Origin: JACVRW01 sp963751105
GTDB taxonomy: Bacteria; Actinomycetota; Thermoleophilia; Solirubrobacterales; Thermoleophilaceae
Length of the DNA: 64,000 nucleotides
NCBI GenBank assembly: GCA_963751105.1
Contig: CAVVTG010000002.1
Coordinates: forward strand, 2,790,001-2,854,000
Direction of reading: 5' to 3'
Both the position numbers and the translations under genes were made by a program. Below, piece after piece: positions 25,647 through 37,068 of this stretch (its first letter is position 1; the number at the start of each line of letters is the position of its first letter). The notes under the pieces were generated by a model. It did not search any database and was not told the DNA's origin. It saw only the letters and a program-made list of their open reading frames with translations.

Positions 25647-26155
25647 TAGCGCGCCTTCTCCATGACCTCGACCAGGCGCCAGCGCTTGGTGCGGCTGAGC
25701 GGGCGGCTCTCGATCACGCGAACGGTGTCGCCGACGTTGGCCTCGTTGGCCTCGTCGTGCGCATGCAGCTTCGACGAGCTCCGCACGATCTTCTTGTACA
25801 TCCGGTGGCGTCGCGCCGTGTCGACGCGGACGGTGATCGTCTTGTCGGCCTTGTCGGACACCACGACGCCCTGGCGCACCTTGAGCACTCCGCCGCCGGT
25901 GTCCTCGACCACGGGGGTCTCGCCCCGCGGCTGGGAGGCGCGCCGCTCGCGGCTGCGCTGGCGATAGTCGCGCCGGTGCTTGGCCTTGCGGGCCCGCTCG
26001 GTGGCGCGTTCCGCGGCACGCTCCTCCACGGAGCGCTGGGGTCGAGCCTCGCCCTCGCTGCTCGAGCGCTCGCGCTTGCGGCGCTCCTTGGGCGGGAGCT
26101 GCTCTTCGGTCGTCCCGTTCTCTTCGGTCACGTTGTCTTCAGTCTCGGAAGTCAT
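25646..26155 (-). CDS. rpsQ: 30S ribosomal protein S17 with charged N-terminal extension
   Basis: S17 proper occupies about residues 90-169 (LKVRQGVVVSDKADKTITVR, HDEANEANVGDTVRVIESRP, LSRTKRWRLVEVMEKAR). The preceding 88 residues are unlike standard S17 (about 80-90 residues total). They comprise an acidic start (MTSETEDNVTEENGTTEEQL) and a long Arg/Glu stretch (RSVEERAAERATERARKAKH) likely to be helical or disordered. The ATG at 26155 overlaps the rpmC stop, as expected for a coupled start, supporting the long form. An internal start cannot be excluded. Confidence 0.93.
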   Translation of the reverse strand: MTSETEDNVTEENGTTEEQLPPKERRKRERSSSEGEARPQRSVEERAAERATERARKAKHRRDYRQRSRERRASQPRGETPVVEDTGGGVLKVRQGVVVSDKADKTITVRVDTARRHRMYKKIVRSSSKLHAHDEANEANVGDTVRVIESRPLSRTKRWRLVEVMEKAR

Positions 26156-26376
26156 GTCTTCTTCTGCCTACGGATCTCCACGTCCACGTCTATTCCGCGC
26201 GTGCGCGCCTCGGTGAGGGCCCGCGCCACGTCCGTCTTCGCCTGCTTCATCCGCGCCGTGTTCTCCAGCTGGCCGGTGGCGTGCTGGAAGCGCAGGTTGA
26301 ACAGCTCCTGCCGCGCGTTGTCCGCGAACTCCACGAGCTGCGGATCCTCGAGGTTACGCATCTCTGCAGCTTTCAC
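26152..26376 (-). CDS. rpmC: 50S ribosomal protein L29
   Basis: This 74-residue protein from a GTG overlapping the rplP stop reads VKAAEMRNLEDPQLVEFADN and then RQELFNLRFQHATGQLENTA, matching L29, which helps form the polypeptide exit-site docking surface. The frame upstream is only an antisense-like reading of rplP. Confidence 0.94.
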   Translation of the reverse strand: MKAAEMRNLEDPQLVEFADNARQELFNLRFQHATGQLENTARMKQAKTDVARALTEARTRGIDVDVEIRRQKKT

Positions 26377-26791
26377 TGACCCGATCCCTCGCGCTGGACG
26401 AACTTGGTCTTCACGGGCAGCTTGTGGCCGGCCAGGCGCATCGCCTCGCGGGCCAGATCCTCCGGCACGCCCGACAGCTCGAACATCACTCGGCCGGGCT
26501 TGACCACGGCCACCCAGCCCTCGGGCGAGCCCTTGCCGGAGCCCATGCGGGTCTCGGCGGGCTTCTTCGTGTACGGCTTGTCCGGGAAGATGTTGATCCA
26601 GACCTTGCCGCCGCGCTTGATCTTGCGGGTCATCGCGATTCGGGCGGCCTCGATCTGGCGGTTGGTGACCCAGCCGCGCTCGAGGGCCTTCAGCCCGTAC
26701 TCGCCGAACTCCACGTTCGTGCCGCCCTTGGCGTAGCCGCGCCTGCGGCCACGGTGCTCCTTGCGCCATTTGACTCGCTTGGGCTGAAGCA

Positions 26792-26792
<1 letters not shown>
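26373..26792 (-). CDS. rplP: 50S ribosomal protein L16
   Basis: This 139-residue protein starts MLQPKRVKWRKEHRGRRRGY and has GLKALERGWVTNRQIEAARI and MGSGKGSPEGWVAVVKPGRV, the loop near the peptidyl transferase centre and A-site tRNA. It overlaps rpsC and rpmC. Confidence 0.97.
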
Positions 26793-27655
<863 letters not shown>

Positions 27656-27657
27656 GG

Positions 27658-28341
27658 CTACCTCCCGTTTCCTTCGGTGGTCAGTTCGATGGTCATGTGG
27701 CTCGTGCGCTTGTTGATGCGGGTGGCCCGCCCCAGCGCGCGCGGCCGATAGCGCTTGATCGTCGGGCCCTCGTCCACGAACGCGCGGCGGACGCGCAGCT
27801 CGTCGGGCCCCAGCTCGTACGCCGACTCGGCGTTGGCCACGGCCGAGTTGAGCAGCTTCAGAATGTCGGCGGAGACGGCGCGCGGGCCGTGCTGCAGGAT
27901 GGCCTGGGCGTGCTCCACCCGCTTGCCGCGGATGTGGTCCATCACGAGCCGCGCCTTGCGCGGGGCGCTGCGCACGTAGCGGGCGCGTGCGGCCACGACG
28001 AGGGAGCCGTCCTCCTTGCGCGGGGCGCGCTTGCGCTCGGTGGTGATGGTCTCGGCCGAGCCACGGCGGCGAGTGGTGGCGGGCGCCTCCTCGGCGGCCT
28101 CGTCTGCGTCCGCTTGGGGATCGTCGGTGGCCTCTTCGGCGTCGACGACCTCCTCCGCCTTGGCCTCCTCAGGGGGCGCCGTGGCCGCCTGAGCGACCTC
28201 GTCGTCCTCGAGCCGCGCGACGAGCTCGGCCTTGTTGCCGCTCTTGGGGAGCCCGCGGGCCTCGAGCTCCTGCTTGAGCTCGTCGACCTTGAGCGACTCC
28301 CAGCCGCCCTCGGGCGGCCCTGATACCTGGTCAGGGGTCAC
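27658..28341 (-). CDS. rplV: 50S ribosomal protein L22 with N-terminal SAP-like domain
   Basis: The L22 domain lies at about residues 117-227 (RYVRSAPRKARLVMDHIRGK, the exit-tunnel hairpin ending in RAFVDEGPTIKRYRPRALGR, and KRTSHMTIEL). Upstream are about 115 extra residues. Residues 14-47 (ESLKVDELKQELEARGLPKS, GNKAELVARLEDD) match the SAP helix-extended-helix nucleic-acid-binding motif. An acidic linker (EEAKAEEVVDAEEATDDPQA) and a basic stretch follow. The GTG at 28341 overlaps the rpsS stop (GTGA), supporting the long form. Standard L22 has about 110-130 residues. Confidence 0.94.
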   Translation of the reverse strand: MTPDQVSGPPEGGWESLKVDELKQELEARGLPKSGNKAELVARLEDDEVAQAATAPPEEAKAEEVVDAEEATDDPQADADEAAEEAPATTRRRGSAETITTERKRAPRKEDGSLVVAARARYVRSAPRKARLVMDHIRGKRVEHAQAILQHGPRAVSADILKLLNSAVANAESAYELGPDELRVRRAFVDEGPTIKRYRPRALGRATRINKRTSHMTIELTTEGNGR

Positions 28342-28616
28342 CGCACCCGCACTCTGTCGCTGCCCGCGTGGCCGCGGAACATGCGCGTCGGGGCGAACTC
28401 GCCCAGCTTGTGTCCCACCATCGACTCGGACACGAACACGGGCACGTGCTTGCGCCCATCGTGCACGGCGATGGTGTGACCGACCATCTCAGGGAAGATC
28501 GTGGAGGTCCGCGACCAGGTCTTGACCATGGTCCTGTTGCCGGACTCGTTCATGGCCTCGATGCGCCGCATCAGGCGCTCCTCGACCCACGGGCCCTTCT
28601 TGGACGAGCGTGACAC
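28338..28616 (-). CDS. rpsS: 30S ribosomal protein S19
   Basis: This 92-residue protein starts MSRSSKKGPWVEERLMRRIE and carries the S19 signature HDGRKHVPVFVSESMVGHKL. It pairs with S13 in the head. It directly follows rplB and overlaps rplV. Confidence 0.97.
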   Translation of the reverse strand: MSRSSKKGPWVEERLMRRIEAMNESGNRTMVKTWSRTSTIFPEMVGHTIAVHDGRKHVPVFVSESMVGHKLGEFAPTRMFRGHAGSDRVRVR

Positions 28617-29462
28617 CTAGCGCCTCCCCTTCTTGCCGCGCCGGCGGCCACGGACGATGAACTGATCGGACTGCTTGCGCTTCTTGCGGGTGCGGTAGCC
28701 GAGCGTGGGCACGCCCCACGGGGTCACCGGATGGCCGCCGGGGGTCTTGTGCGCCTCGCCGCCGCCGTGCGGATGGTCGACGGGGTTCATGGCCACGCCG
28801 CGGGTCTGCGGGCGCTTGCCCAGATGACGCGAGCGGCCGGCCTTGCCCAGCTCCACCAGCTCGTGCTCGGCGTTGCCCAGCGCTCCCACCGTGGCGCGGC
28901 ACTCCATGAGGACCATGCGCATCTCGCCCGAGGGGAGTCGCAGCGTGACGTAGCGGCCCTCCTTGGCCACGAGCTGGATGGACGTGCCCGCGGACCGGCC
29001 CAGCTGGCCGCCGCGACCGGGGGTGAGCTCCACGTTGTGGATCGTCGTACCGGTGGGGATGTTGGCCAGGGGCAGGGTGTTGCCCGGCGTGACGTCGGCG
29101 TCGGGGCCCGAGGACACGCTGTCGCCGACCTTGATGCGCGCGGGCGCGAGGATGTAGCGCTTCTCGCCGTCGGCGTAGTGCAGCAGCGCGATGTGAGCCG
29201 ACCGGTTGGGGTCGTACTCGATCGCCGCCACCTTGGCCGGAATGCCGTCCTTCAACCGCTTGAAGTCGATGCGCCTGTACTTGCGCTTCGCGCCGCCGCC
29301 GCGGTGACGTGAGGTCACGCGGCCGTGCGCGTTGCGCCCGCCGGACTTCGTGAGCCCCTCGACGAGCGCCTTCTCCGGCTCGGTCTTGGTGACCGCGTCG
29401 TGCTGGAGCCAGGTGGCAAACCGCCGTCCCGGCGAAGTGGGCTTGTGCTTCTTGATGGCCAT
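28617..29462 (-). CDS. rplB: 50S ribosomal protein L2
   Basis: This 281-residue protein starts MAIKKHKPTSPGRRFATWLQ and has the invariant GVAMNPVDHPHGGGE loop near the peptidyl transferase centre, followed by HPVTPWGVPTLGYRTRKKRK. Normal length, no insertions. Confidence 0.98.
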   Translation of the reverse strand: MAIKKHKPTSPGRRFATWLQHDAVTKTEPEKALVEGLTKSGGRNAHGRVTSRHRGGGAKRKYRRIDFKRLKDGIPAKVAAIEYDPNRSAHIALLHYADGEKRYILAPARIKVGDSVSSGPDADVTPGNTLPLANIPTGTTIHNVELTPGRGGQLGRSAGTSIQLVAKEGRYVTLRLPSGEMRMVLMECRATVGALGNAEHELVELGKAGRSRHLGKRPQTRGVAMNPVDHPHGGGEAHKTPGGHPVTPWGVPTLGYRTRKKRKQSDQFIVRGRRRGKKGRR

Positions 29463-29465
29463 TGG

Positions 29466-29762
29466 TTACTCCACCCCCTGCCCCTCGAACAGCTCGATCG
29501 AATCGTCGGCGTGCAGCGTCACGACCGCCTTCTTCCAGCGCCGCCGCGTTCCCGCGTAGAGCCCGCGGCGCTTGGGCTTGGGCTTGACCCACGCCGTGCG
29601 CACCCCGGTGACCCGGACGCCGAAGATGTCCTCGATCGCCTTGCGGACCTGGGTCTTGTTGGCCCGGTCGTGAACGCGGAAGGTGTACTTGTTGGCCGCG
29701 AGCAGCGCGTAGCTCTTCTCGGAGATGACCGGCCGGATGATCACCTGGCGTGAGTCCTTCAT
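29466..29762 (-). CDS. rplW: 50S ribosomal protein L23
   Basis: This 98-residue protein starts MKDSRQVIIRPVISEKSYAL and has KYTFRVHDRANKTQVRKAIE and FGVRVTGVRTAWVKPKPKRR. It docks trigger factor and SRP at the exit tunnel. ATG at 29762 overlaps the rplD stop (ATGA). Confidence 0.97.
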   Translation of the reverse strand: MKDSRQVIIRPVISEKSYALLAANKYTFRVHDRANKTQVRKAIEDIFGVRVTGVRTAWVKPKPKRRGLYAGTRRRWKKAVVTLHADDSIELFEGQGVE

Positions 29763-30382
29763 CGCGCTGCCGCCTTCTCGGTCAGGCGCGCGAGCGCGGC
29801 CTCGGAGAGCACGAGCCGGGAGGCGCCGATCACGTCGGCCACGCCCACGGCGTCGGCGGGCCGCACCGACACGCCGGGAAGGTTGCGGAAGGACTTGGCC
29901 ACGATCTCCTCGCCCTCGGCCAGCACCAGCAGCACGTTCCCGTCGCCGTCGAGCGAGGCCACCGCAGCGGCGGCCGCCTTGGTGGAGGGCGTGTCGAAGT
30001 TCGCCGGATCGAGGGCGGCAATCGAGCCGCGCTCGGCGTGCATCGTCAGCGCCGCCCGCAGCGCGCGCCGGCGCGCCTTGCGGTTGACCTTGACCGTGTA
30101 GTGGCGCGGCTTGGGGCCAAAGGCCACGCCGCCGCCGGTGCGCTGGGGAGCGGAGAGTGCGCCCACCCGTGCCCGGCCGGTGCCCTTCTGGCGCCAGGCC
30201 TTCGCGCCGGTCATCGCGACCTCGGCCCGGGTCTTGGTCGAGCTGGAGCCCTGACGGCGAGCCGCCAGCTCGGAGCGCACGGCCTCGTGCACCAGCGGAC
30301 CGTGGAAGGTCTCGCCGAACACCACGTCGTCGAGGTCGAGCCCACCCGAGCCGCCGCCTATGAACTTGGCCTGGGCAGCCAC
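29759..30382 (-). CDS. rplD: 50S ribosomal protein L4
   Basis: This 207-residue protein contains the L4 tunnel loop (STKTRAEVAMTGAKAWRQKG and TGRARVGALSAPQRTGGGVA) and a C-terminal Rossmann-like part (VLLVLAEGEEIVAKSFRNLP). In E. coli L4 also regulates the S10 operon; nothing here shows whether this one does. Confidence 0.97.
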   Translation of the reverse strand: MAAQAKFIGGGSGGLDLDDVVFGETFHGPLVHEAVRSELAARRQGSSSTKTRAEVAMTGAKAWRQKGTGRARVGALSAPQRTGGGVAFGPKPRHYTVKVNRKARRRALRAALTMHAERGSIAALDPANFDTPSTKAAAAAVASLDGDGNVLLVLAEGEEIVAKSFRNLPGVSVRPADAVGVADVIGASRLVLSEAALARLTEKAAAR

Positions 30383-30384
30383 GG

Positions 30385-31008
30385 TCAGCCCTCGCTCCGG
30401 ATCTCGACCACGGTGCCCTTGGCGCCGGGCACCGAGCCACGTACCAGCAGAAGATTCTGTTCGGGCCGCACGTCCACGACCTGCAGCCCGCGCTGGGTGG
30501 CGCGCTTGTTGCCCATCTGGCCGGGGCCGCGGATGCCCTTGAACACGCGGGCGGGGTCGGCGGAGGCGCCGATCGAACCCGGTGCGCGAACGTTGTGTGA
30601 GCCGTGCGACACGGGGCCGCGGGAGAAGTTGTGGCGCTTGATCGTGCCGGCGAAGCCCTTGCCCTTGGAGACGCCCGAGACCTTGACGGTCTGGCCCTTC
30701 TCGAACACTGAGTCGACCTTGACCTCGGCGCCCAGCTCGGCTTCGCCCGGATCGCCGCGGAACTCGGCCAGGTGCTTCATGGGCCCCACGTCGGCCTTCT
30801 TCAGGTGACCGAGGCGCGCCTTCTGCAGGCTCTTCTCCGACGAGGCGCCGAAGGCCAGCTGCAGAGCGTCGTAGCCGTCGCGGTCCTCGCGCCGGATGGC
30901 GGTCACGAAGCAGGGACCGGCCTCGATCACGGTCACACGCTCCACGTGCCCGTCCTCTGAGTCGAAGACCTGCGTCATGCCCAGTTTTCTTCCCAGCAGC
31001 CCAGCCAT
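30385..31008 (-). CDS. rplC: 50S ribosomal protein L3
   Basis: This 207-residue protein starts MAGLLGRKLGMTQVFDSEDG and carries the L3 signature (GTIKRHNFSRGPVSHGSHNV) and the GKRMAGHMG-equivalent GPGQMGNKRATQRG segment. It nucleates 50S assembly. The ATG overlaps the rpsJ stop. Confidence 0.97.
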   Translation of the reverse strand: MAGLLGRKLGMTQVFDSEDGHVERVTVIEAGPCFVTAIRREDRDGYDALQLAFGASSEKSLQKARLGHLKKADVGPMKHLAEFRGDPGEAELGAEVKVDSVFEKGQTVKVSGVSKGKGFAGTIKRHNFSRGPVSHGSHNVRAPGSIGASADPARVFKGIRGPGQMGNKRATQRGLQVVDVRPEQNLLLVRGSVPGAKGTVVEIRSEG

Positions 31009-31331
31009 CAGATCAGCTGTATCTGGATGTCCACGCCGGCCGGTAGATGGTCGAGGCGCTGCAGCGAGTCCACCGTCTTGGGGGTGGGCTGCAGGATGTC
31101 GATCAGTCGCTTGTGCGTGCGGATCTCGAAGTGCTCGCGGGAGTCCTTGTCCTTGAACGGCCCGCGGATCACGCAGTAGACGTTCTTCTCGGTGGGCAGC
31201 GGCACGGGCCCGGACACGGTGGCGCCGGTGCGCACGGCCGTGTCCACGATCTCCTTGGCGGCCGTCTCGATCGCCGAGTGGTCGTAGGCCTTGAGCCGGA
31301 TGCGGATCTTGTTCTGCGTGAGAGTTGCCAT
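31008..31331 (-). CDS. rpsJ: 30S ribosomal protein S10
   Basis: This 107-residue protein reads NKIRIRLKAYDHSAIETAAK, VSGPVPLPTEKNVYCVIRGP and THKRLIDILQPTPKTVDSL. S10 (NusE) also acts in antitermination with NusB. It begins the S10 operon, 20 bases after the tuf terminator hairpin. Confidence 0.97.
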   Translation of the reverse strand: MATLTQNKIRIRLKAYDHSAIETAAKEIVDTAVRTGATVSGPVPLPTEKNVYCVIRGPFKDKDSREHFEIRTHKRLIDILQPTPKTVDSLQRLDHLPAGVDIQIQLI

Positions 31332-31350
31332 GTGCGTCTGGAGACAGATC

Positions 31351-31382
31351 GAGGGGCGGGCTAGCCCTGCCGCCCGCCCCTC
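31351..31382. terminator. GC-rich hairpin between tuf and rpsJ
   Basis: An 11-bp perfect stem, GAGGGGCGGGC with GCCCGCCCCTC, has a 10-base loop and lies 21 bases after the tuf stop (minus strand). There is no T tract, as is common in high-GC actinobacteria. It probably ends or attenuates the fusA-tuf transcript before rpsJ. Confidence 0.6.
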
Positions 31383-31403
31383 AACGAATCATCTGTCCGA
31401 GGT

Positions 31404-32591
<1,188 letters not shown>

Positions 32592-32610
32592 CTCGAACTA
32601 CCCCTTTCTA

Positions 32611-32636
32611 AAAGAACACTCGGGTTCGGACCCGAA
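32611..32636 (-). terminator. Weak hairpin with T-rich tail between fusA and tuf
   Basis: On the minus strand a 6-bp stem (TCGGGT / ACCCGA, tetraloop CCGA) is followed by GTGTTCTTTT. It lies in the 75-base gap between fusA and tuf and could reduce read-through into tuf, or be a processing site. The stem is short, so the call is tentative. Confidence 0.35.
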
Positions 32637-32666
32637 CTTGCGAAACATACTCGGTTTACTCACGCT

Positions 32667-34781
<2,115 letters not shown>

Positions 34782-34811
34782 GTGTCCTTGTTGCTTTCCG
34801 TCTCAGAGCAG

Positions 34812-34832
34812 AAAAAAGGCCCTTTCCGGGCC
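34812..34832 (-). terminator. Intrinsic terminator in the fusA leader (candidate attenuator)
   Basis: On the minus strand GGCCC (34828-34832) pairs with GGGCC (34818-34822) around GGAAA, followed immediately by six T residues at 34812-34817. It lies 31 bases before the fusA ATG and downstream of a candidate promoter at 34968-34976. It is the clearest canonical intrinsic terminator in the window. No minus-strand gene lies upstream for it to terminate, which points to attenuation of fusA. Confidence 0.55.
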
Positions 34833-34912
34833 CAGTGCTACGTGCGGCGACTACCCGGGCGATCTCTATGTGGAATAGGACTCCATCGGTGTGAGCAACC
34901 GCCTGCCCTCGC

Positions 34913-35464
34913 GTGGCTGAGCGAGGCCGTGGGCGGCTGGGAGAAGCCGCCCGCGAAGCGATCCCCGATGGTAGCAGGCGATCCCGGGTCAAATCCGGGC
35001 TGCAAGCGGCGCCGCGAGCCGTCACGGCACTGGGGATCGTGGCCGCGCTGCTGCTCGTGGCGAGCGAGTTCACGGCGGTGGCCTCGGTGGACGTCGCCAA
35101 CGGGAGCTGCGAGGTCATCCAGGACACCGATCCGGCCCTGGCCGACCGCTGCGAGCTGAGCGGGCTCGAGCGAAACGGGGGTGCGTTCCTGCTCCTGGCG
35201 GCGCTCGCCGCCGTGATGGCCTGGGGCGCGGGGATCGGCCGCTCACGGCCGGCGGCCGCCGCGCTCGCCGTAATCGGTGCGCTGGTGCTCGGCTGGGCGC
35301 TGCTGGTGGACCTGCCCGTCACCAACGACACCGGCGCGCTGGGACGCGACTTCGACGGCGCGTTCGCCTCCGCCGGGCCGGGCTTCACGCTCGAGCTGCT
35401 GGGCGGCGCCCTGGCCCTGGTGGCCGGGCTCGCCGGACTCGTGCGACGGCCCTCCGCAGCCTGA
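34913..35464 (+). CDS. Small four-helix membrane protein, hypothetical
   Basis: This 183-residue ORF has hydrophobic segments at about residues 36-58 (AVTALGIVAALLLVASEF), 92-106 (FLLLAALAAVMAWGAG), 113-133 (AAAALAVIGALVLGWALLVD) and 158-175 (LLGGALALVAGLAGLV). An extracytoplasmic loop holds two cysteines (NGSCEVIQD, ADRCELSG) that may form a disulfide. I recognise no family. The GTG at 34913 overlaps the candidate divergent fusA promoter; the only other in-frame start (GTG 35038) would cut into helix 1. It lies opposite in strand to the str operon genes. Confidence 0.55.
   Translation: MAERGRGRLGEAAREAIPDGSRRSRVKSGLQAAPRAVTALGIVAALLLVASEFTAVASVDVANGSCEVIQDTDPALADRCELSGLERNGGAFLLLAALAAVMAWGAGIGRSRPAAAALAVIGALVLGWALLVDLPVTNDTGALGRDFDGAFASAGPGFTLELLGGALALVAGLAGLVRRPSAA
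34968..34976 (-). promoter_or_regulatory. Candidate extended -10 element for fusA
   Basis: The minus strand reads TGCTACCAT, identical to the element upstream of rpsL. It would give a fusA leader of about 180 bases containing the intrinsic terminator at 34812-34832. No convincing -35 at 16-18 bases. Confidence 0.35.
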
Positions 35465-35490
35465 CACCATCCTCGGTGTTGATCGCTGTG

Positions 35491-36489
35491 ATGAGGATCC
35501 TTGCCCTGCTGGCCGGGTTCGCGGTCCTGGCGCTGCCGGGCGCCGCGCTCGCCCAGGCGCCGGCGGGCCCCCACGTGGCCGTCGGGATCGGCGAGCAGAG
35601 CCCCGCGTTCTTCGGCGACTCCCGCTTCCGCGCCACCGGCATCCGCCACGCCCGGCTGATCGTGCCCTTCGATCTGGTCCGCGCCGGTGGCGACCAGCTG
35701 GCCAGTGCGGACGCCTGGCTCGCCGAGGCCCGCCAGCGCGAGATCGAGCCGCTCGTGACGTTCGCCCACTCCAGTCGCCGCGGGCGCCAGTTCAAGCTGC
35801 CCTCGGTGTCGGCGTACATCGCTCGGGTGCGCGAGTTCCGGCGCCGCTACCCGTGGGTGCGCGAGCTGTCCACCTGGAACGAGGCCAACCTGCGCACCGT
35901 CCAGCCCACCGCAAGAAATCCGCGCCGCACGGCCGCGTTCTACCGCGCCCTCCGGCGCGAGTGCGTTGTCACGGGTTGCAAGGTCGTGGCGGTGGAGGTG
36001 CAGCTCACCGGCTCCTCGCGGACCTGGGAGTGGGTGCGCCGCTTCCGCCGGGCCGCCGGGCGCGGCCCGCACGTCTGGGGCGTGCACAACTACCCCGACG
36101 TCACCCGCCTCAGCCGGCGCAACACCGGCATCTTCCTGCGCCGGGTGCGCCGCGACGAGGTGTGGATCACCGAGACCGGCGGCATCGTGCGCTTCCGCAG
36201 GTCCTGGCCCTTCGACGAGCGCCGGGCCGCGCGCGCGGTGCGCCACAGCTTCCGCCTGGCGGCGTCGTCACGGCGCATCAAGCGCATGTACCTCTACAAC
36301 TGGCGAGCCGACCTGGTCAACCGCCGCTGGGACTCGGGGATCCTCGCCGCCGACGGCAGCGAGCGCCGCGCCTACGGCGAGCTGCTCGACGGCCTCGCGC
36401 TGCCGCGGTTCAGGCCACCGCCGCCGCCGGTGGTGCCGATGGCGGCGCCGGATGCGGAGCCGCCTGTTGGCTTGGACGGAGACGACTGA
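35491..36489 (+). CDS. Secreted glycoside-hydrolase-like (TIM-barrel, clan GH-A style) protein
   Basis: This protein of about 332 residues starts with a signal peptide (MRILALLAGFAVLALPGAALA). It has two candidate catalytic acids in clan GH-A contexts: Glu131 in STWNEANL at a beta-4-like strand, and Glu228 in VWITETGGIV at a beta-7-like strand. VWGVHNYPDV and MYLYNW match other barrel strands. It likely cleaves or binds a polysaccharide outside the cell; the substrate is unknown. It ends in a Pro-rich segment. An upstream start at 35476 adds five residues; ATG 35491 gives the better signal peptide. It converges with rpsG across a hairpin. Confidence 0.7.
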   Translation: MRILALLAGFAVLALPGAALAQAPAGPHVAVGIGEQSPAFFGDSRFRATGIRHARLIVPFDLVRAGGDQLASADAWLAEARQREIEPLVTFAHSSRRGRQFKLPSVSAYIARVREFRRRYPWVRELSTWNEANLRTVQPTARNPRRTAAFYRALRRECVVTGCKVVAVEVQLTGSSRTWEWVRRFRRAAGRGPHVWGVHNYPDVTRLSRRNTGIFLRRVRRDEVWITETGGIVRFRRSWPFDERRAARAVRHSFRLAASSRRIKRMYLYNWRADLVNRRWDSGILAADGSERRAYGELLDGLALPRFRPPPPPVVPMAAPDAEPPVGLDGDD

Positions 36490-36521
36490 GGGATCGCGCG
36501 CGCCCCGACCGGTTTCCGAGG

Positions 36522-36567
36522 GCTGTCCTGGGTTCGACCCCCCAGGAGGGGGTCAAGTCAGGACAGC
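36522..36567. terminator. Two-tier hairpin between convergent genes; copy 2 of a repeat family
   Basis: A 9-bp perfect outer stem (GCTGTCCTG 36522-36530 with CAGGACAGC 36559-36567) encloses a 7-bp inner stem (GACCCCC 36536-36542 with GGGGGTC 36548-36554) with loop CAGGA. It lies between the GH-like gene (+) and rpsG (-) and can act as a terminator in both directions. It shares architecture and core sequence with 369-413. Confidence 0.65.
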
Positions 36568-36595
36568 GGCGCTGCTCCCTCGGGCGCCGAAGCTG

Positions 36596-37066
36596 CTACC
36601 AGCGGTAGTGCGCGAAGGCCTTGTTCGCCTGGGCCATGCGGAAGATGTCGTCCTTGCGCTTGTAGGCGCCGCCCTGCTGGGACGAGGCGTCGGCCAGCTC
36701 GCCGGCCAGGCGCTCTGACATCGACTTCTCGCGGCGGTTGCGCGAGAACTCCACGAGCCAGCGCACCGCGAGGGTGCGGGCGCGGCGCTGCGGCACCTCG
36801 ACCGGTACCTGGTAGGTGGCGCCGCCGACGCGGCGGGAGCGCACCTCGAGCGTCGGGGTGAGCGCCTTGATCGAGTCCTCGAGCGCCGGCACCGGGTCGT
36901 TGCTGGTGCGGCGGGAGAGCATGTCGAGGGCGTCGTAGACGGTCTTCTCGGCGACGGACTTCTTGCCGTCGATCATCACCTTGTTGATCACCTGCTGCAC
37001 GAGCTTCGACCCGTACATGGGATCGGGGTCGATCGGGCGAACCCCTGGTGCGGCGCGGCGGGGCAT
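36596..37066 (-). CDS. rpsG: 30S ribosomal protein S7
   Basis: This 156-residue protein starts MPRRAAPGVRPIDPDPMYGS and has LVQQVINKVMIDGKKSVAEK, RRVGGATYQVPVEVPQRRAR and AYKRKDDIFRMAQANKAFAH. It initiates 3'-domain assembly of the 30S subunit. It follows rpsL directly. fusA normally follows at once but lies 1.8 kb away here. Confidence 0.97.
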   Translation of the reverse strand: MPRRAAPGVRPIDPDPMYGSKLVQQVINKVMIDGKKSVAEKTVYDALDMLSRRTSNDPVPALEDSIKALTPTLEVRSRRVGGATYQVPVEVPQRRARTLAVRWLVEFSRNRREKSMSERLAGELADASSQQGGAYKRKDDIFRMAQANKAFAHYRW

Positions 37067-37068
37067 CT

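Noticed and set aside
34840..34885. A six-codon mini-ORF (MESYST) in the fusA leader as a possible leader peptide.
   Set aside because: No ribosome binding site, no regulatory codon run and no clear alternative pairing with the downstream terminator.
34905..35012. A tRNA-like stretch upstream of the small membrane protein gene, with GTGGCTGAGCGA and CCCGG-GTCAAAT-CCGGG resembling D- and T-arms.
   Set aside because: No acceptor stem pairs, the anticodon-like loop has eight bases and the T-loop lacks TTC. It is inside or next to a plausible coding region.
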